Below, piece after piece: positions 1 to 7,277 of a DNA stretch of 14,673 nt. The first letter of the stretch is position 1. Every line of letters starts with the position of its first letter. The notes under the pieces are model-generated. The model ran no database searches. It had not been told where the DNA came from and was given only the letters and a program-made list of their open reading frames with translations. The stretch is from Deltaproteobacteria bacterium (lineage in GTDB: Bacteria; UBA10199; JACPAL01; JACOUP01): positions 1-14,673 of the forward strand of contig JAUSKE010000099.1 in assembly GCA_030649435.1 (NCBI GenBank), read 5' to 3'. A program made the translations under genes and the position numbers.

Positions 1-453
1 TACGTCACTCAGCGCAGCGTCTGTATCAAACTTCAGTGAATCAAGACCAGCCACGGTAATGGGAGCCCCTGTTTCAGCATTGAAGATTTGTGAACGACCT
101 GAAGAGCGTGGGGCGGCTGGCGAAGCTCCTGAACGACGAGCAGCCGGAGGGGATGGCAAAGATACTCCAAGCGTTTTTGCCGCGAGAGCCTGCCGTTGGC
201 GAAGAGGTGTTGCATTAAATTTCTGGGCCGCATTATGGATGGCCATGGCATCTCGGTTCGTACCTCCAACACTAACGGAGATATCGGCGCCACTCATACT
301 ATCGATCCCATTTTCTTGAAGAAATCTGGAAATTAACTGGTCAATCTCAAAAGCCTCGAAGTCGTTGATCCTAGGATCAGCATCAACATCGATGGCTTCC
401 ATCAGCTGGGCACCAACACCATTAGCCTCAATGATAACGTTTACTTTACCCAT
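1..453 (-). CDS. Unrecognised protein, 5' part only (runs off the left edge)
   Basis: An open frame on the minus strand starts with ATG at 453-451 and has no stop before the edge, giving 151 codons. The start is preceded by a purine-rich stretch (AGGGAGAAGGG) at a plausible ribosome-binding distance. The protein begins MGKVNVIIEANGVGAQLMEA and I do not recognise its family. Residues 22-33 (DVDADPRINDFE) have EF-hand loop spacing, with acidic residues at loop positions 1, 3, 5 and 12 and Ile at 8, but Pro replaces the usual Gly at 6. Residues about 100-122 are rich in Pro, Ser, Ala and Arg and look like a flexible linker. No signal peptide or membrane segment is visible. It is divergent from the HEAT-repeat gene and has the same orientation as the T3SS genes. 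A secreted or accessory T3SS role is possible but unproven. Confidence 0.7.
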   Translation of the reverse strand, partial: MGKVNVIIEANGVGAQLMEAIDVDADPRINDFEAFEIDQLISRFLQENGIDSMSGADISVSVGGTNRDAMAIHNAAQKFNATPLRQRQALAAKTLGVSLPSPPAARRSGASPAAPRSSGRSQIFNAETGAPITVAGLDSLKFDTDAALSDV

Positions 454-657
454 AACTTACACCCTTCTCCCTACTGAAGTTATCGCACTCCTGGCAGGCC
501 AAGTTGTGCGTGGAGTGAATATTTATTGCATTATATAGATACATAATTATATATAAGTATTATTAGTTATATAATAACATTATTAATTATAGCAAACTAA
601 AAAGGCAGCAACCTTTCAAAAACTTCCCCGAAGAAGCCTCCAGAAAAGGGGGTCACT
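454..657. promoter_or_regulatory. AT-rich divergent intergenic region
   Basis: This 204-base spacer separates two divergent genes and should carry both promoters. Positions about 520-600 are strikingly AT-rich compared with the coding DNA and contain a 13-base perfect palindrome, GTTATATAATAAC, at 566-578. On the minus strand an extended -10 motif, TGCTATAAT, lies at 594-586, without a clear -35. On the plus strand TTGCAT at 526-531 followed by TATATA at 550-555 is a weak sigma-70-like pair. The low complexity makes chance matches likely, so only the existence of a regulatory spacer is confident. An alternative minus-strand element, TGCGATAA, lies nearer the minus-strand start. Confidence 0.5.
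480..487 (-). promoter_or_regulatory. Possible sigma-28-like -10 element upstream of the 453 gene
   Basis: The minus strand reads TGCGATAA, which matches the flagellar sigma-28 -10 consensus GCCGATAA at 6 of 8 positions and ends 26 bases before the ATG. The -35 at the standard 11-base spacing (CAACTTGG, 506-499) matches TAAAGTTT poorly. It is listed because CGATAA cores also precede two other minus-strand genes here and the cluster encodes a FliA-like sigma factor. On its own it is weak. Confidence 0.2.
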
Positions 658-2379
658 ATGGGAGTTCAATCCGCATTTTTAAACTTCATTCAGGCCGCTG
701 TTGTTAGCGCGCCGCTACCAACACCACTTCCGACGCCAGAACCTGTTGAGGGAGCTGCGGATGAATTTGTTCCGGCGGGTGAAGAAAGAGAAAGTTCAGA
801 CACAAGTGCCTGGCCACCAAAATCGGTTGTAGTTGATAGAGCCGCAGAAGAAACCGAGCTAGACCTAATAATTCAAGGATTGCGAAGTCCTGATCGAAAT
901 GAAAGAAACGAATCTTTATTTAAGTTAAGACTCAAGTATATTTTTGGATCTATCCCCAAGTCAGCGGCGGAGCCTCTCATCCCTTTGCTCCGTGATAGGG
1001 ATCACGATGTCAGGGCTCATGCTGTTTCAGCATTAGGTAGAACTGGTGCTAGCAGGGCTGTTGATCTGATTATCCCTCGCTTGAAGGATAGTCATCATTC
1101 AGTAAGAGAGTTCTCGGCAAACGCCTTAGGTAGACTTGGCGATCAAAGAGCCGTTAATCCTCTCATGAACCGGTTATCCCTAGAGGAAACTGATTCCGTC
1201 TTAGTAAAAGTAATTGAAGCTCTAGGAACATTAGATGACAAAAGAGCTGTGACTCCATTACTACCTTTTTTGAACCATGGAAACGAATCCGTACAAACTG
1301 CAGTCGTCACAGCATTAGGGTTTATAGGTGATACACGGGTCAGAGATAATCTGTTTCCCTTCTTAAACCATCCCTCGGACAATGTACAAGTACAAGCTGC
1401 ATTGGCGCTAGGAAGATTAGGTGACAAAAGAGCCTTTGCTAAACTCATTGAAATTGCCGTAAATAGAGCTACTCCAAATTTTCCTACTCGTTGGGAAGCA
1501 ACAAGTATTTTAGGAGATCTAGCTGTAGAAGAAGCGGTAATTCCCTTACTGAACATTGCCAAAGATCAGACGTTAAAAGATAAAGATTCTCCTAAGAATT
1601 TTGCTATTATTACCTTAGCAAGAATCGGTGATCCCCGTGCCACGGATGCCATCAAAAAATATCAAGGCGGAAAATTTCTGCCTCTTTTCTACAAAAACGC
1701 CGCTGCCCAGGCGGAGCGAGAGGGTCGGTTGGTCGATGCCGTTGTCTATTACGAACACCTAATGGAATTAGAGCCAAGCGATTACTCCTACCCTCTTAAA
1801 GTTGGTGATCTTTATCGTCAGTTACACAATGTGGAAGCGGCAGAAGCGAGTTACAGAAGATCTCTCGATCTCTGTGATGATTGTGACGGTCTTGCTGTCA
1901 AAAGAGCCTTAGCCAAACTTCAGTTCCAAAGGGGAATATCCCGCGAGCCGTTATCTTTCGTGGGATTCATGGATGCTAAAAGTGAGATCCTTAAAAGGGA
2001 ACAACTGGACGCCTTGAACATCTTTTTGGCGAGCGAAATGCGTGATGAGGGCTTGACCATTCATCAGCCAGATCTGTGGGAAACGGTGAATACCGACCGG
2101 TTTAATGCAGACAGGGCATCCCTTTCTAGCACGACGCTCACCGCTGAAATTGCAACTGTTGCATCCTCTAAGGCAGGGTTTTACGGAACAGTCGAGAAGA
2201 TAGGTGGCAGCAACGAGCTTATCTTTACACTCAACTATGTTGAGGCAGAAGACTCAGACATAACCCACCAAGCCACGGTCGTCGTGCCCAAATCCAAGTT
2301 GCAGACGAGTGATGATGTCAAGTCAGTTGCCCAACAACTCGCTTGGGAAATGTCGCGGGTACTACACCAACAGAGTTAG
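658..2379 (+). CDS. HEAT-repeat and TPR protein with a C-terminal TolB-N/CsgG-like domain
   Basis: The 573-residue protein has an N-terminal Pro/Glu-rich stretch (about 18-60) without a convincing signal peptide. HEAT (PBS-lyase type) repeats follow at about 100-330. The core ALGRLGDxRAV recurs with a 31-residue period, starting at residues 125, 156, 188, 219 and 250, with decayed copies near 284 and 320. Residues about 348-425 look like two TPR units. Residues about 445-573 resemble small alpha/beta domains of the TolB-N/CsgG/LpoB type, with a 'GFYGTVEKIGG' segment; this last assignment is tentative. HEAT and TPR arrays bind proteins, so a scaffold or envelope-assembly role is likely, but the partner is unknown. 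The ATG at 658 follows AAGGGGG. The gene converges on sctT and their stop codons overlap. Residues about 75-335 use more TTA and AGA codons than the flanks. Confidence 0.9.
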   Translation: MGVQSAFLNFIQAAVVSAPLPTPLPTPEPVEGAADEFVPAGEERESSDTSAWPPKSVVVDRAAEETELDLIIQGLRSPDRNERNESLFKLRLKYIFGSIPKSAAEPLIPLLRDRDHDVRAHAVSALGRTGASRAVDLIIPRLKDSHHSVREFSANALGRLGDQRAVNPLMNRLSLEETDSVLVKVIEALGTLDDKRAVTPLLPFLNHGNESVQTAVVTALGFIGDTRVRDNLFPFLNHPSDNVQVQAALALGRLGDKRAFAKLIEIAVNRATPNFPTRWEATSILGDLAVEEAVIPLLNIAKDQTLKDKDSPKNFAIITLARIGDPRATDAIKKYQGGKFLPLFYKNAAAQAEREGRLVDAVVYYEHLMELEPSDYSYPLKVGDLYRQLHNVEAAEASYRRSLDLCDDCDGLAVKRALAKLQFQRGISREPLSFVGFMDAKSEILKREQLDALNIFLASEMRDEGLTIHQPDLWETVNTDRFNADRASLSSTTLTAEIATVASSKAGFYGTVEKIGGSNELIFTLNYVEAEDSDITHQATVVVPKSKLQTSDDVKSVAQQLAWEMSRVLHQQS

Positions 2380-3209
2380 CCCGTCTCTTTTGAGACCGTC
2401 AGAAACCTAAGAATCCGATCGACATCAGTCACCATACCAAGGGAATACTTTTCCATCTCGTGGGCGAGGATGCCCATGGAAAGGAAGAGGATCAAAATGC
2501 CAAGGTAGCCACGGATCGTAAACCCCATTTCCCACACATTGATCGCCGGGGCGATCCGGTTCATGATCCCCAAGATCAGATCGGCAATAAAAATGGCCAA
2601 CATCACCGGCGCCGAAAAAGAGGCGGCAATCACCAGCACCTGACCGGTCAGCCGGATCACCTGATCCGCCATCGCTAAAAAATCAGGCTGCGCCTTGGGG
2701 AATTCTAAAATCGGCAAGAGCTGGTAACTCTCCATCAACGCCTTAAAGAAAAAAATGTGCCCGTTCAGTGACAGAAAAAGAACGATCCCCAACTGAAGAT
2801 TGAAGACACCAAAGAGGGAACTCTGTTCCCCCAGCTGGGGGATCAAGAGCCGTGCCTGCGCTGCACCACGCTGGCTATCGATCACACTCCCCGCAGCCTC
2901 GAAACCATGAAAGACAACACTGGCGGCAAAGCCGATCAGGATGCCGTAAAAAGCCTCTTTTAAATAAAGGAGCGTCAACGTGAAAGGATCCGTCGGAAGA
3001 TGACCCATATTGGCCGGCGCCAAAAAAGGGTAGAGAAAAATCATCAGTGCCACTGCGAGTCCTACCTTGATCTGTCCCGGGGCTGGTTTGCCAGTCACAA
3101 AAGGGATTGTGAGCGTCACCATGGTCAGGCGTGCCATGATGAGACTGCCAAAGGTCATCATGAAACCCCAGTCGACGTGGATGCCGAGTTGGTGATTGAG
3201 TTCGTTCAT
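2376..3209 (-). CDS. sctT: T3SS export gate protein SctT (FliR/YscT family)
   Basis: This 277-residue integral membrane protein has hydrophobic segments spread along its whole length, as expected for FliR/SctT. With SctR and SctS it forms the helical export-gate core in the inner membrane through which substrates pass. Family-like stretches include the amphipathic 'RGAAQARLLIPQLGEQSS' segment and the C-terminal part with 'FIADLILGIMNRIAPAINVW', typical of FliR/SctT proteins. The length is ordinary. The gene starts 9 bases after the sctS stop and is the last gene of the leftward operon. In most systems sctU follows sctT, but here the HEAT-repeat gene converges immediately, so sctU must lie elsewhere. 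Confidence 0.96.
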   Translation of the reverse strand: MNELNHQLGIHVDWGFMMTFGSLIMARLTMVTLTIPFVTGKPAPGQIKVGLAVALMIFLYPFLAPANMGHLPTDPFTLTLLYLKEAFYGILIGFAASVVFHGFEAAGSVIDSQRGAAQARLLIPQLGEQSSLFGVFNLQLGIVLFLSLNGHIFFFKALMESYQLLPILEFPKAQPDFLAMADQVIRLTGQVLVIAASFSAPVMLAIFIADLILGIMNRIAPAINVWEMGFTIRGYLGILILFLSMGILAHEMEKYSLGMVTDVDRILRFLTVSKETG

Positions 3210-3218
3210 GACGAATTT

Positions 3219-3485
3219 TTACTTCACGTACACCGGGATCGATTCTAAAAGGGAATTGGCAAACGCCACTAATTGAAAGAGGGCCCAGGGGCCGAAGATG
3301 GCAATCGTCACCATCACCGCCACCAGCTTGGGGACAAAGGTCAATGTCTGTTCGTGGACCTGGGTGGTTGCCTGAATAAGACTAATGACAAGGCCGATCC
3401 CCATCGCTGCCATGACCGGCGGGGCAGAGAGGATCAACGTCAGATAAAGGGCCTGCTTCGCAATCGCTATCGCGTAGGATTCCAT
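3219..3485 (-). CDS. sctS: T3SS export gate protein SctS (FliQ/YscS family)
   Basis: This 88-residue protein has two hydrophobic helices (about 12-37 and 50-75) separated by the conserved polar loop 'SLIQATTQVHEQTLTFVPK', which is diagnostic for FliQ/SctS. Several copies join SctR and SctT in the export-gate complex. The length is exactly as expected for the family. The ATG at 3485 comes 7 bases after the sctR stop, with a GGGGG stretch in that spacer as the likely ribosome-binding site. It lies between sctR and sctT in the universal R-S-T order. Confidence 0.97.
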   Translation of the reverse strand: MESYAIAIAKQALYLTLILSAPPVMAAMGIGLVISLIQATTQVHEQTLTFVPKLVAVMVTIAIFGPWALFQLVAFANSLLESIPVYVK

Positions 3486-3492
3486 AACCCCC

Positions 3493-4263
3493 TTACATGT
3501 AGCTCATGATCAGCCCTTTGGCGATCAAATGCCAACCATCAACAAGCACAAAGAGCAGTAATTTAAATGGCAATGAAACGGTGATCGGCGAAATCTGAAA
3601 CATCCCAAGCGACAACAGAACATTCGTCACCACCATATCGATGACTAAAAATGGGATAAAAATAATGAAACCGATCTGGAACGCCTCTGTCAGTTCCGAA
3701 ATCACAAAGGCCGGGATCAGGATGATAAAGTCCTTGTCTCCTACCTCTTCACGAAACTGAGCCGGTCTCATTTTTTTCGAGAGACCGAAAAAGAGAGCCC
3801 TCTCCTTTTCGTGCGCATGTTTGAATAAAAATTCACGAATTGGCTCTTTCGCCTTTTTGACCCCTTCCAGAAGAACATTCACGGACGCCTCCGACATGAT
3901 CGGCTGCGTGGTCCCCTTATGGATAATGTCGGAATTCTCCTGGTAAATCTGCTGCCCCACAGGGATCATAATGTAAATGGTCAGAATCATCGCAAGACCG
4001 GTCACGATTGGATTCGGTGGGATCTGTTGCGTTCCCAAGGCATTACGAACAAGGGCTAAAACCACTGCAATCTTGACGAAAGAAGTGGTCATCATGACGA
4101 CAAAAGGAACTAGCGAGAGTCCGGCAAGGACAAGAAGAAGCAAGACCGGGCGGGCCACCGCCTGCTGGGTCACTGATTGATCGAGGACTGCCGTTGATTG
4201 TGCCAGAGCAGCACTCGCCGGCAGGCTGAGCAGAAATAGAAATCCAAAAATCTTATTCCACAT
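3493..4263 (-). CDS. sctR: T3SS export gate protein SctR (FliP/YscR family) with an N-terminal signal peptide
   Basis: The protein is about 256 residues and shows FliP/SctR hallmarks: 'VPFVVMMTTSFVKIAVVLAL', a polar central region, then 'LIPAFVISELTEAFQIGF' and 'FLVIDMVVTNVLLSLGM'. It is the main subunit of the export-gate core. The N-terminus (MWNKIFGFLFLLSLPASAAL, then AQS) looks like a cleavable Sec signal peptide, as in flagellar FliP but unlike most non-flagellar SctR proteins. The frame can be extended to a TTG at 4275. The ATG at 4263 is preferred: it overlaps the end of the FliO-like gene by 11 bases, suggesting translational coupling, although no strong Shine-Dalgarno is visible for either start. 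Confidence 0.96.
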   Translation of the reverse strand: MWNKIFGFLFLLSLPASAALAQSTAVLDQSVTQQAVARPVLLLLVLAGLSLVPFVVMMTTSFVKIAVVLALVRNALGTQQIPPNPIVTGLAMILTIYIMIPVGQQIYQENSDIIHKGTTQPIMSEASVNVLLEGVKKAKEPIREFLFKHAHEKERALFFGLSKKMRPAQFREEVGDKDFIILIPAFVISELTEAFQIGFIIFIPFLVIDMVVTNVLLSLGMFQISPITVSLPFKLLLFVLVDGWHLIAKGLIMSYM

Positions 4264-4558
4264 CTTCTTTTGCAAGTTCCGTTAAGGCATGGACTGAATG
4301 ATCACCCGTCCCGACCAGAATATACTTTTTGGCAACCTTCAGGAGATAAACATTTTTTCGGGGTTCCAGGGCAAAACGGTCGACCACCGAAATGAGTTTT
4401 CCCTTCTGACCTATGGCCCATCGTCCTCTCCCCAGACGGGGCAGCAGATACCGACCCACCAGGAGAAGGATGATCACCAAAATCGCCAAGACGCTGATCA
4501 TCTTTACAAACATCCATCCAAACTGGAGCGGCGATGTGACCATCGGTAAAGTTTCCAT
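4253..4558 (-). CDS. FliO-like membrane protein
   Basis: This 101-residue protein has one transmembrane helix at about 15-36, a basic 'RYLLPRLGRGRW' stretch, and a soluble domain reading 'ISVVDRFALEPRKNVYLLKV' followed by a 'ILVGTGDHSVHAL' strand. This is the FliO pattern (R-x-x-L-x-P-x-x-x-V-Y-L-x-x-V, then L-V-G). In flagella FliO is an assembly chaperone that stabilises the FliP ring. The gene lies directly between the FliN-like gene (1-base spacer) and sctR (11-base overlap), exactly where fliO lies in fliMNOPQR operons. FliO homologs are generally reported as absent from non-flagellar T3SS, so its presence here is unusual. The match is by pattern, not by alignment score. Confidence 0.85.
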   Translation of the reverse strand: METLPMVTSPLQFGWMFVKMISVLAILVIILLLVGRYLLPRLGRGRWAIGQKGKLISVVDRFALEPRKNVYLLKVAKKYILVGTGDHSVHALTELAKEDVE

Positions 4559-4559
4559 A

Positions 4560-4946
4560 TTAAATCACCTTGAGGATTCGGATTCCCAGTTTTCCCTCTA
4601 CCTGAACCAACTCCGCCTTGGCAATCACCTTGCCACCGACAACGACATCAACGGCATCGGTGGGACTCTTGTCAAACTCAACAACCTGTCCCAGTTGAAG
4701 ATTGAGCAGGTCCTTCATGGTGATGGCCTTCCTTGCCATCACCGCAACGAGACTGATAGGAACGTCGGGCGACAACGTCAGCGCCTCCTTGGAAACCGGT
4801 GCATGCGTCTTGGCCTTGGGTGTAGAAGGAACCGTTGGCTCCTCAGGGATATCCACCGAAGTCGCCTCCTCGAGAAATTCTTTGTCCAACTCTTCCATCG
4901 AAGATTCTAATTCCGAAAGATACGGATCGTCTGTTTTCTTAACCAT
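4560..4946 (-). CDS. SctQ C-terminal subunit, FliN-like SPOA protein
   Basis: The protein has 128 residues. Residues 1-57 are acidic and probably disordered. Residues about 58-128 form a SPOA (FliN/SctQ C-terminal) domain reading 'VPISLVAVMARKAITMKDLL', then 'LNLQLGQVVEFDKSPTDAVD' and ending in 'KLGIRILKVI'. In T3SS this domain builds the cytoplasmic sorting-platform pods under the export apparatus. The ATG overlaps the end of the FliM-like gene by 8 bases, and 1 base separates it from the FliO-like gene. The separate small gene resembles HrcQB of Pseudomonas syringae or flagellar FliN, rather than an internal start within one sctQ. Confidence 0.92.
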   Translation of the reverse strand: MVKKTDDPYLSELESSMEELDKEFLEEATSVDIPEEPTVPSTPKAKTHAPVSKEALTLSPDVPISLVAVMARKAITMKDLLNLQLGQVVEFDKSPTDAVDVVVGGKVIAKAELVQVEGKLGIRILKVI

Positions 4947-5892
4947 AAGCCTCCAGGATCTTTTCTACCCTCACCGCTAATTTACCACCGTGACCTGCCG
5001 GAGGGGTCGCCACAATTGGGGCCACCATGCCAACAGATTTTCCTGTCCCCACACGAAGAAGGGTCGTCCCTCCCGGCGTCTTCTCGGGAGTCCAATGAAC
5101 TTGAGTTTCATCAAAAAGAACAACATCTCCCTTTTCAAGATTGGCCATTTCGTTGGGACTGATCGTCATCTGGCCGACTTCCAGCCAGAGAGTGGTCGGT
5201 AAAAAATCAAGCCGGGCCATCCGTTCAAGCATCGCTTGTTCCTGACGCTGATTCAGGATGGGATCCGCTTCTGCCAGCTTTTGGACAAAGTTTGGTGGAA
5301 GGACAAGACGGGCATAACCGTCCACTTCTCCCACAGTGACATGAAACGAGATAAAAGGAACCACCTCATCCGCTTTACAAAAAGAGTCTAGCGCTTCTTT
5401 TTCAGCAAATTCTTCGAAACGGAAATGGGCCTGTGGGCTTTTGCCTGAGGTTTCATAGAGAAAGGAAATAATCTTGAGGACGAGGTAGGACAACACCCCT
5501 TGGTCCAGTTCTGTCGGCGACTTGTCGGTCACCTCAATCTGTCCACTCCCCCCCAAAAGGTGATCGATAGCCACTTGGGCCAGGCGAGAATCAATCTCCA
5601 GAAAACCGGTGCCGGTCACCGGAGGCAGGGACAAAACAGCAAAAATATTTTTCTTATGGAGGTGTTGGAGAACCTCTTTGTAAGACAACAGGGAAACCGT
5701 CCCAACGCCAATAGAGGCGGGAAGCCCTAAATGCTCCAGAAAAAACTGTTCCATCGATTCTTTAAACCCCGAAGAAGGATAAAATCGGGGAACGGCCCGT
5801 GAAAGAGCCTCAAGCAGCTTGACTCCCTGACGTGTCAGCTTGGGAAGAGTTTCGAACGGAAAGGGTATGACACCCACGGTTGAAGCACTCAA
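4939..5892 (-). CDS. sctQ: SctQ N-terminal subunit, FliM-like protein
   Basis: The protein has 317 residues. The middle part carries 'AQVAIDHLLGGSG' (about 107-117), the FliM-type Gly-Gly turn, and residues about 233-310 form a SPOA-like domain ('TTLWLEVGQMTISPNEMANL', 'GKLAVRVEKI'). It should be the larger subunit of the sorting-platform pods, pairing with the FliN-like protein encoded next. No FliM-type CheY-binding N-terminal motif is visible, in keeping with a secretion rather than motility role. The frame opens at a TTG (5892-5890), supported by a GGGGGGA Shine-Dalgarno with a 6-base spacer; a GTG five codons downstream is the alternative. The 8-base overlap with the next gene suggests coupled translation. 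Confidence 0.9.
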   Translation of the reverse strand: MSASTVGVIPFPFETLPKLTRQGVKLLEALSRAVPRFYPSSGFKESMEQFFLEHLGLPASIGVGTVSLLSYKEVLQHLHKKNIFAVLSLPPVTGTGFLEIDSRLAQVAIDHLLGGSGQIEVTDKSPTELDQGVLSYLVLKIISFLYETSGKSPQAHFRFEEFAEKEALDSFCKADEVVPFISFHVTVGEVDGYARLVLPPNFVQKLAEADPILNQRQEQAMLERMARLDFLPTTLWLEVGQMTISPNEMANLEKGDVVLFDETQVHWTPEKTPGGTTLLRVGTGKSVGMVAPIVATPPAGHGGKLAVRVEKILEAYG

Positions 5893-5919
5893 AGAAAGTC
5901 CCCCCCTTGAAAAACCGGT

Positions 5920-6777
5920 CTAACTGGTGGAAGTCATTATAACATCAATCGTTTCAACTTCAATCCCTTTTTCGGCCAGAGACTGATGCAACGCCTGCCG
6001 GTTTGACTCAAAAACCTTGCGATCCTCTGATGAAGAGGTCACCAGTGTTGCCTTGACCTTGCCACCTGTGGAGGAAACCCTGACCTTGAGGCCACGGAAT
6101 ATTTTCTGATGAAGTGCCACCTCCATCTCCTTTTGCCCCCCAGGCTTGATCATGATCCGGACATACTGAACGATCTGGTCCATGACCGCCTTCGAAAGCA
6201 CCGTCGCTGCGCTTGGAGCCTTGGCGGTTAACCCCTCGGCCATTTTTGTTTTAAAGGGAGAGGAAGCTGCCACAGTCTCCCCTTTCGTTGTCGCCGACTT
6301 TTTGAGAAGACTCCGGCTCATGACTTCTCCAAAAGATTTTCCCTTTTTGTCTCCCTGGGTCATCGATTCTCGTCCACCACCCGTTGTATCTTTTTGGGAC
6401 CGACCAGTCAGGGCCGAACGGGCAATAACTTTTTTCTCAGCGATCTTGGCTTTCACCCCTTTCGTATCACCGGAGTGATCACTCTTCTTTTCTTCAACCT
6501 GCCGCTCCCGCTCCTTGAATTTCTTTTCCTGATCCTTTCCTTCGTGCTCCCGAGTTGTTTCTCGCACCGCCTGTTCCGTTGCCCCTCTCTTCGCCCCCTC
6601 AAGATTTGATTCGGGTGACTGGGGATCCGGCGACAACCGGCTCTTCGTCTCACTCAGCACAGTCTCAAAGGGGTTCTTCACCGGCTTTGCCGTATCAGTC
6701 CGTTGGGTGGACCGAGAAAGATCAATCTTTCTCTGGTCACGAAGGACCGGATTATCTCTGTTATCAATACGACTCAC
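5920..6777 (-). CDS. sctP: T3SS needle-length/substrate-switch protein SctP (FliK-like C-terminal domain)
   Basis: The protein has 285 residues. The first 190 or so are highly charged, rich in Lys, Glu, Arg, Ser and Thr, and probably disordered, as expected for a molecular ruler. Residues about 194-285 form a FliK/SctP-type C-terminal domain: 'LKVRVSSTGGKVKATLVTSS' is followed by a helix with 'VFESNRQALHQSLAEKGIEV'. This domain signals to SctU/FlhB to change export specificity once the needle reaches its length. The start codon is GTG, and it overlaps the sctO stop as GTGA (4 bases). The position between sctO and sctQ is canonical (YscO-YscP-YscQ; FliJ-FliK-FliM). Confidence 0.88.
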   Translation of the reverse strand: MSRIDNRDNPVLRDQRKIDLSRSTQRTDTAKPVKNPFETVLSETKSRLSPDPQSPESNLEGAKRGATEQAVRETTREHEGKDQEKKFKERERQVEEKKSDHSGDTKGVKAKIAEKKVIARSALTGRSQKDTTGGGRESMTQGDKKGKSFGEVMSRSLLKKSATTKGETVAASSPFKTKMAEGLTAKAPSAATVLSKAVMDQIVQYVRIMIKPGGQKEMEVALHQKIFRGLKVRVSSTGGKVKATLVTSSSEDRKVFESNRQALHQSLAEKGIEVETIDVIMTSTS

Positions 6778-7274
6778 TGATTCCCCCGCTGATGCTGATA
6801 GAGTAGGTTGCCAATGTCGTCCATTTCCCGTTCGATTTTAACATCAAGCTCCTTCTGAACCTTCTTCTTCCAAAGCTCTTTATGTTTCTCCATCACTTGT
6901 AACTCCTTGGCGGCATCCACATAATCACGGCGCGCCCTTTTGACTGCCGTCTCTGCCATCACCAGAACTTCCTTCTGCATCTCAATCTCTTTTTCTTTTT
7001 CCTTTTCTTCCTCCTCAAGCCTCCGCAAATAATTGATATGGGAGTGAGAGTCTTTGACGACGCTCACGCCAGAAGCAACACGTTGATGAAGCTTCCCCCG
7101 ATATTCTTTTCTTTTGCTCTGGATCTCTTTTTTTTCCTCCTTCAACCGTTCCAGCTTCTTTTTCTCTTGTTCTAGCTTTCCAAGTGCCTTGGCCAACGCG
7201 ATTTCAGCCCGCTTTTTATGGCGCGCCTTGATCTCAAGAAGCGGCTGCAGTCTATATCGAACCTTGGTGGCCAT
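6774..7274 (-). CDS. sctO: T3SS central stalk protein SctO (FliJ/YscO family)
   Basis: This 166-residue, very Lys/Glu-rich protein is predicted to be almost entirely coiled coil. It starts 'YRLQPLLEIKARHKKRAEIA', which resembles the FliJ N-terminus ('F-x-L-x-x-L-L-x-x-K'). FliJ/SctO sits in the pore of the SctN ATPase hexamer and couples it to the export gate. The ATG comes 3 bases after the sctN stop, and its own stop overlaps the sctP start by 4 bases. Sequence conservation in this family is low, so the call rests on composition, N-terminal pattern, length and the invariant position after sctN. Confidence 0.88.
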   Translation of the reverse strand: MATKVRYRLQPLLEIKARHKKRAEIALAKALGKLEQEKKKLERLKEEKKEIQSKRKEYRGKLHQRVASGVSVVKDSHSHINYLRRLEEEEKEKEKEIEMQKEVLVMAETAVKRARRDYVDAAKELQVMEKHKELWKKKVQKELDVKIEREMDDIGNLLYQHQRGNQ

Positions 7275-7277
7275 CGC

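Noticed and set aside
700..755. The 'TPEPVEG' stretch near the start of the HEAT protein as a decayed intergenic repeat
   Set aside because: It is reminiscent of peptides encoded by REP sequences, but there is no palindrome or second copy in the window to support this.
1143..1562. A 139-codon minus-strand frame inside the HEAT-repeat gene
   Set aside because: It is a shadow created by the regular repeats; the plus-strand HEAT protein has clear periodic motifs and a good ribosome-binding site.
2383..2396. A GTCTC-TTTT-GAGAC hairpin as terminator between the HEAT gene and sctT
   Set aside because: The stem is only 5 bp with no U-tract, and it lies within the sctT coding sequence.
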